DNA of 64,000 nt from NCBI GenBank assembly GCA_965219515.1, contig OZ244776.1, positions 2,790,001-2,854,000 of the forward strand. Reading direction: 5' to 3'. Positions 60,321 to 64,000 of the stretch are shown piece by piece. Position 1 is the stretch's first letter. Each line of letters starts with the position of its first letter. The notes below the pieces were generated by a model. The model did not search any database. It had not been told where the DNA came from and saw nothing but the letters and a program-made list of their open reading frames with translations. The stretch is from Ilyomonas sp965219515. GTDB taxonomy: Bacteria; Bacteroidota; Bacteroidia; Chitinophagales; Chitinophagaceae. Made by a program: the position numbers and the translations under genes.

Positions 60321-61088
60321 ATGAAAAGTACGTTCCTCGTAGCCATTGCATTTACCGTTTGTTTTATGTCCTGCCAAAAAGAAGAAATCAACAATATTTC
60401 TCCGGTAAATCCTGATTTGCAATCAAATGAATCAATGTCTTCCGAAACCGTTCATAATCTTGCCGCCGGAACCTACACCTTAACCTTACAGCCAGGACCA
60501 AATGACGGTGATGATTTATGGACAAAAAACTGGATCGGTCATCCGGCTTATGCCGATACCTGCGATACAAAAGTTGCGCTTGTAAAAGGATTGGCGTATT
60601 ATCTTACCGGCTCCATCGTTTATACCCGTTCGGTTATTAAGTTTGATAGCCTCAGCAAAGTGCCGGCAGGCGCAACGGTATTATCGGCCACGCTTTACTT
60701 ATATGGACCCAAGCCAACATCAAAAGATGTAAAAAAACATTTGCCGATGGGCAACACCTCTTATCCGGGTTCTAACAAAGGCGATAATACCTGTTATTTA
60801 CAACGCATCACAGGCAACTGGAATCAACATACGATTTCCTGGAACAATCCGCCTGTTACTACAACCACAGATCAATACATTATGGCCGCTTCTGATAAGC
60901 AATGGCAATACGATGTGGCATTAAATGTAACCGATATGATAAAACCGATGGTTGCCGGTTTCAATGCCAATAACGGATTTTTGCTGCGATTAAAAACGGA
61001 AGAAAAGCCACGCGCCATGGGCTTCTTATCGGCTGATTCGCCGGAAGCGAAAAGACGTCCGAAATTAGTAGTTACGTATAGTTTATAA
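60321..61088 (+). CDS. DNRLRE-domain lipoprotein
   Basis: 255 residues. Lipobox FMSC with Cys18. Mature part: Ser/Asn linker, then a single DNRLRE-type (CBM96-like) domain from about 50 to 255: TLQPGPNDGDDLW, RSVIKFDSLSKVPAGATVL, ATLYLYGP, WNQHTISWNNPPVTT, LNVTDMIKPMVAGFNANNGF and KLVVTYSL. Such domains bind carbohydrates or serve as structural modules at the cell surface. No enzyme domain is attached. A terminator follows. Confidence 0.88.
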   Translation: MKSTFLVAIAFTVCFMSCQKEEINNISPVNPDLQSNESMSSETVHNLAAGTYTLTLQPGPNDGDDLWTKNWIGHPAYADTCDTKVALVKGLAYYLTGSIVYTRSVIKFDSLSKVPAGATVLSATLYLYGPKPTSKDVKKHLPMGNTSYPGSNKGDNTCYLQRITGNWNQHTISWNNPPVTTTTDQYIMAASDKQWQYDVALNVTDMIKPMVAGFNANNGFLLRLKTEEKPRAMGFLSADSPEAKRRPKLVVTYSL

Positions 61089-61112
61089 TACCATCAGCAG
61101 ATTGATTATATT

Positions 61113-61149
61113 AAATGCCTGTACTCTTTAATAAGATGCAGGCATTTTT
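61113..61149. terminator. Terminator between convergent DNRLRE and PorU2-like genes
   Basis: AAATGCCTG pairs with CAGGCATTT (61113-61121, 61139-61147), and two more T follow the stem. It ends the DNRLRE transcript; an A/T-rich left flank may help the opposite strand too. Confidence 0.75.
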
Positions 61150-61314
61150 GCGGAATAATGTTTCAAACTAACTTACACGGTTTGGATATTGAAGATATTT
61201 GAAAGCCAGACCGGCAATTATGTTTTGATAATTTGATCGAGACTTATTTCTTTACTCAAATGGTATTTCATATTCAGCACTAATTTTCAAAATCGGAGTT
61301 ATGAAGTTCAGTCA

Positions 61315-64000
61315 TTACCTCATCAGATACATTTTTCCATAGCCTTTATTAAAATATTGCGATGTATTTACCGTGTTGCCGCCTGCATCTGTTATGGAAA
61401 ATTTATCAAGCGATTTGCCGTCAAGATTGGTAAGTACGCGGTACAAGTAAACGCCGTTGGCTAACTTTTGCCCGTACTGGTCGGTTCCGTCCCATTTGTA
61501 TTCCGTAATGTTTCTGCCAATGTGTACATCGCCCAACTCTGCTTTCGTAATTTCTTTTACAATTTTTCCGGTGATGGTCAATACCTGGATGCGCAGATTT
61601 TGCGGCACCTGGCTACCCGTAACGGTAAATACAAAAGCCGTTGATGTGGTAAACGGATTCGGATAATTGAACATGTCCGAAATCATGGGTTTGTTAATTA
61701 CCTGAAAGGAAACGCTGTATTCCGTTTTACCTGCTGTGTTGCCGTTTCTGTCTTTACCGTTTACAAACAATTTATATTGCCCGTCCATCGAAAGATAAGG
61801 CAAAAACTCAACCGTAGCCACATTATCCGCACCTGCGGTTGCCGGTGTAAACCGCAGAGTATCGCTGTTGAAACTGTACTTATGCAGGCTGCCATCGGGA
61901 TGTTGAAGCTGCACGTTTATCAACGAGGTATCGTTCAATAATAAATACTTCGATTCATCAGTAAGTTTTACCGTAATAAAAGGTTTTGCCGAAACAATGT
62001 CGTTGTTTAAAATATGAACGCCGTCGAACGTTACATCTAAAAGCGGATTATAAACGTCGGTGCTTACGGTAAGCGCCTTATAAAAAAAGTTGTTGCTATG
62101 CGTTTGTTCAGGCTGTGCCGGTTCGGGATTAACATCAAGATAAAACGTGTTGGCGCCGCTGTAATCTTTTGAATCTATGGTAAAATGAATGGTTGCTGTA
62201 TCGCCCGGCGCAAGCTTTTTCAACGGGTTCGGATTTACCGGTATCACCGTAGGTGCATTACTTTTATTATATACAACCGCGTTTACCGCAATACTGTCTG
62301 AAAAAGCTACATCACTTACATTTTTAAACCCGATTGTTCCATTTAATACTTCACCCACCGCCAGAGAATCTTTATAGCTGTAAGCTACCGTGGCAGATAG
62401 CCCTCCTTCCGGCACCGGATTGTACAATATGCGCCAGTATTGTAACTGATACGGCGTGAAATGAACGCTGTCGGCATTTCGCATCTGCAATTGTATAAAC
62501 GGATATTGACCAACGCTGATGGAACTGATATCATAATCCTGCTGCAAAGAAGATAACGTATAAAGCACCTGTTTCTGTCCGCTGCTTGTTACGCCGATTA
62601 CATCTACGGTTGCTTTATCGCCGGCAGCATTGTCAATTGTTTTTCCTTTCCACTTTACCGATTTCCAGGCTTTGGCCGGACCAAAAACGGGCGATGTGAT
62701 AAAACCCAGGCTATCCGGCGAAGCGATGTCGCGGTTTACCATAATCTTGTCGCTTAAGCCAATACTGAACTGTTGCGTTGCCTCAAAAGAAGACGTATTT
62801 TTTTTGTAAATTAAAGTCCAGGTTCTCGGATATGTGAAAGAATCTATATTGGTAAAACCAGATGATACCAGCCTGTCGTACCAGCTATTGCCAACACCAT
62901 ATACCTGCTGATCTTTTTTATAGTCCGGCGCAAACGGATTTTGGTTATACGGCTGATCGAAAATAAGACGTGCGGTTACAACATACCCATTGGGAACCCA
63001 GTCCATAAAATCGCGCATTTTGCGGCGGCTTGTCGTATCTAAATAGCTGAACTCAAAATTAAATTCAGTTCCCATGTGTCCGCAGGTTTGCGCGCTTCCC
63101 ATAAAACCGCCATGAATGCCTTTGCTGACGGTAGAAGGATTTGCCTGGTTAAATAAGGGTTTCAGCGTTACGGGATCGAACACGTTGTAAATAACGGAAT
63201 GACCTATACAGGAACTTTGCGTAATGATGTTGCCGTTTACGCGCACTTCAAAATCGCCGTCAATGGTGCCGCTTACCGGATAAATGGCATTGGTAACCTG
63301 TATGGTTGATTGCCGGTCAACGTATTTCCATAAACGGCTTGCACTGTCTAAATAAATTCTGTCGGTTGCCGAAGCCAGATACTGGTAAAGATGCGACTGA
63401 TTGTAACCGTAAGAAGAGCTGGATAAATATACAAAGCTGGCATCGTTCCAGCGATAAACGTCATTAGGCGCAGGCACAGGCGCCACGCGCCAGTAATACA
63501 CTGTGCTGTCGGTAAAAGAAATGCCGGGATCAAACTCAATCAAACCGCCTAAAGAAGTTACCGTTTTTGATGTTTTAAAAGATGAATTGAACAAAGCCGT
63601 GGTGTCTATCTCCATCACATACTGGCGGGATGGCAACGTAGGGTCGGCGGTGGAAGCCGCCAGTTTGATGCTGCTTTTATTTACGATGGAATAATTGTAC
63701 GGATAAACCGGCGTAGCCGCATCCTCATATATCAAAAATGTTTTTGTTGCAGTATTGTTATTCTCGCTTAGCTCATTGTAATTATTTAAATAATCAATTG
63801 TTGCGATTATCTTATTCTGACCTTTGTCGCGCGATGCCACAACCGATAGCGTTAGCGTAAGAGAATCAACATAGCGAACCGCGCGAATTTCATTCGTTAC
63901 TATCGCTTCTGTAGTACCGTCGGGATACTGGCGTTTAACAGATATAGAAACAGAATCGCCGGTGGCTTTGCCCAGATTATAGAAATATGTTTTTACGGTA
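61315..64000 (-). CDS. PorU2-like T9SS C25 peptidase/sortase-type protein, C-terminal part (N-terminus outside window)
   Basis: The frame is open to the right edge; about 894 residues are visible, reading upstream of a GTG at 63840 without a stop (TVKTYFYNLGKATGDSVSIS). Visible regions are several Ig/CARDB-like beta domains (SVKRQYPDG, KIIATIDYLNNYNELSENN), Cys-containing CIGHSVIYNVFDP and AQTCGHMG, an APEC-like region YKDSLAVGEVLNG and a C-terminal sorting-like domain (MFNYPNPFTTSTAFVFTVTG to GYGKMYLMR). The order matches long C25-family proteins annotated as putative type IX secretion sortase PorU2; the catalytic Cys-His domain would lie upstream, so enzyme activity cannot be checked here. 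Confidence 0.82.
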   Translation of the reverse strand, partial: TVKTYFYNLGKATGDSVSISVKRQYPDGTTEAIVTNEIRAVRYVDSLTLTLSVVASRDKGQNKIIATIDYLNNYNELSENNNTATKTFLIYEDAATPVYPYNYSIVNKSSIKLAASTADPTLPSRQYVMEIDTTALFNSSFKTSKTVTSLGGLIEFDPGISFTDSTVYYWRVAPVPAPNDVYRWNDASFVYLSSSSYGYNQSHLYQYLASATDRIYLDSASRLWKYVDRQSTIQVTNAIYPVSGTIDGDFEVRVNGNIITQSSCIGHSVIYNVFDPVTLKPLFNQANPSTVSKGIHGGFMGSAQTCGHMGTEFNFEFSYLDTTSRRKMRDFMDWVPNGYVVTARLIFDQPYNQNPFAPDYKKDQQVYGVGNSWYDRLVSSGFTNIDSFTYPRTWTLIYKKNTSSFEATQQFSIGLSDKIMVNRDIASPDSLGFITSPVFGPAKAWKSVKWKGKTIDNAAGDKATVDVIGVTSSGQKQVLYTLSSLQQDYDISSISVGQYPFIQLQMRNADSVHFTPYQLQYWRILYNPVPEGGLSATVAYSYKDSLAVGEVLNGTIGFKNVSDVAFSDSIAVNAVVYNKSNAPTVIPVNPNPLKKLAPGDTATIHFTIDSKDYSGANTFYLDVNPEPAQPEQTHSNNFFYKALTVSTDVYNPLLDVTFDGVHILNNDIVSAKPFITVKLTDESKYLLLNDTSLINVQLQHPDGSLHKYSFNSDTLRFTPATAGADNVATVEFLPYLSMDGQYKLFVNGKDRNGNTAGKTEYSVSFQVINKPMISDMFNYPNPFTTSTAFVFTVTGSQVPQNLRIQVLTITGKIVKEITKAELGDVHIGRNITEYKWDGTDQYGQKLANGVYLYRVLTNLDGKSLDKFSITDAGGNTVNTSQYFNKGYGKMYLMR

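Noticed and set aside
1..64000. CRISPR array, prophage, insertion sequence or restriction/defence island
   Set aside because: No spaced direct repeats, transposase, integrase, capsid, methylase or nuclease genes were found; the only candidate stress/toxin-type gene is the Fic protein.

Overview
The window is a chromosomal stretch of a Bacteroidota bacterium, most likely family Chitinophagaceae. This rests on T9SS-type C-terminal sorting domains, a PorU2-like C25 peptidase, DUF2809, PepSY-like, DUF885 and S23/four-helix-bundle proteins, GH20/GH63/GH13 enzymes, LytS/LytTR regulators with MacB-like tandem permeases, weak Shine-Dalgarno signals, and several TAnnTTTG-type -7 promoter boxes. I see no CRISPR array, transposase, integrase, phage gene or rRNA. 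There is one tRNA, tRNA-Leu(UAG).

Layout. 1-1822: end of the succinate dehydrogenase/fumarate reductase operon (flavoprotein and iron-sulfur subunits). 2200-17541: an export and regulation island with a periplasmic adaptor, a MacB/LolD-type ATPase, two tandem FtsX/MacB permeases (the second broken by an in-frame stop and an insertion), a LytTR response regulator and, after an opposing three-gene block, a TPR-LytS histidine kinase. The opposing block (11082-15287) encodes a CsgG-like protein, a beta-helix protein and a T9SS cargo protein. An antisense four-helix-bundle pseudogene sits inside the transporter cluster. 17738-22700: a short-chain dehydrogenase, a small lipoprotein, a membrane-anchored GH13 enzyme, a DUF885 pseudogene and a LamG lipoprotein. 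22786-25644: uvrA. 25958-32787: two paralogous secreted amidohydrolases around a DUF2809 protein, a class II Fic protein with palindromic upstream sites, and a penicillin-acylase-type hydrolase. 32994-41834: ComEC, GH20 hexosaminidase, OPT transporter, FAD-dependent aldonolactone-oxidase-like enzyme, DoxX-like protein. 41993-45589: tRNA-Leu, trigger factor, GT2 glycosyltransferase and alpha/beta hydrolase. 45689-54326: delta-60-repeat T9SS protein, M1 peptidase, PepSY-like protein, PhoH, CBM20-esterase, POT peptide transporter. 54451-64000: GH63-like glucosidase, Lon protease, DNRLRE lipoprotein, and the 3' part of a PorU2-like T9SS C25 peptidase running off the window.

Functional themes. Many products are secreted or envelope-bound enzymes for peptides and glycans (M1 peptidase, amidohydrolases, acylase, hexosaminidase, esterase) next to peptide importers (OPT, POT). 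The stress and housekeeping set is UvrA, Lon, trigger factor and PhoH.

The most unusual material is non-coding. (i) A roughly 97-bp element made of nested palindromes occurs three times, each just downstream of a gene of the ABC/two-component island, with wobble-preserving differences in its inner stems. (ii) A heptamer repeat family (NNNTCAG, or CTGANNN on the other strand) occurs as five short arrays of about four units; it brackets the four-helix-bundle pseudogene in inverted orientation and in one case lies inside the M1 peptidase reading frame. (iii) Several genes have clear decay lesions: four-helix-bundle, permease 2 and DUF885.
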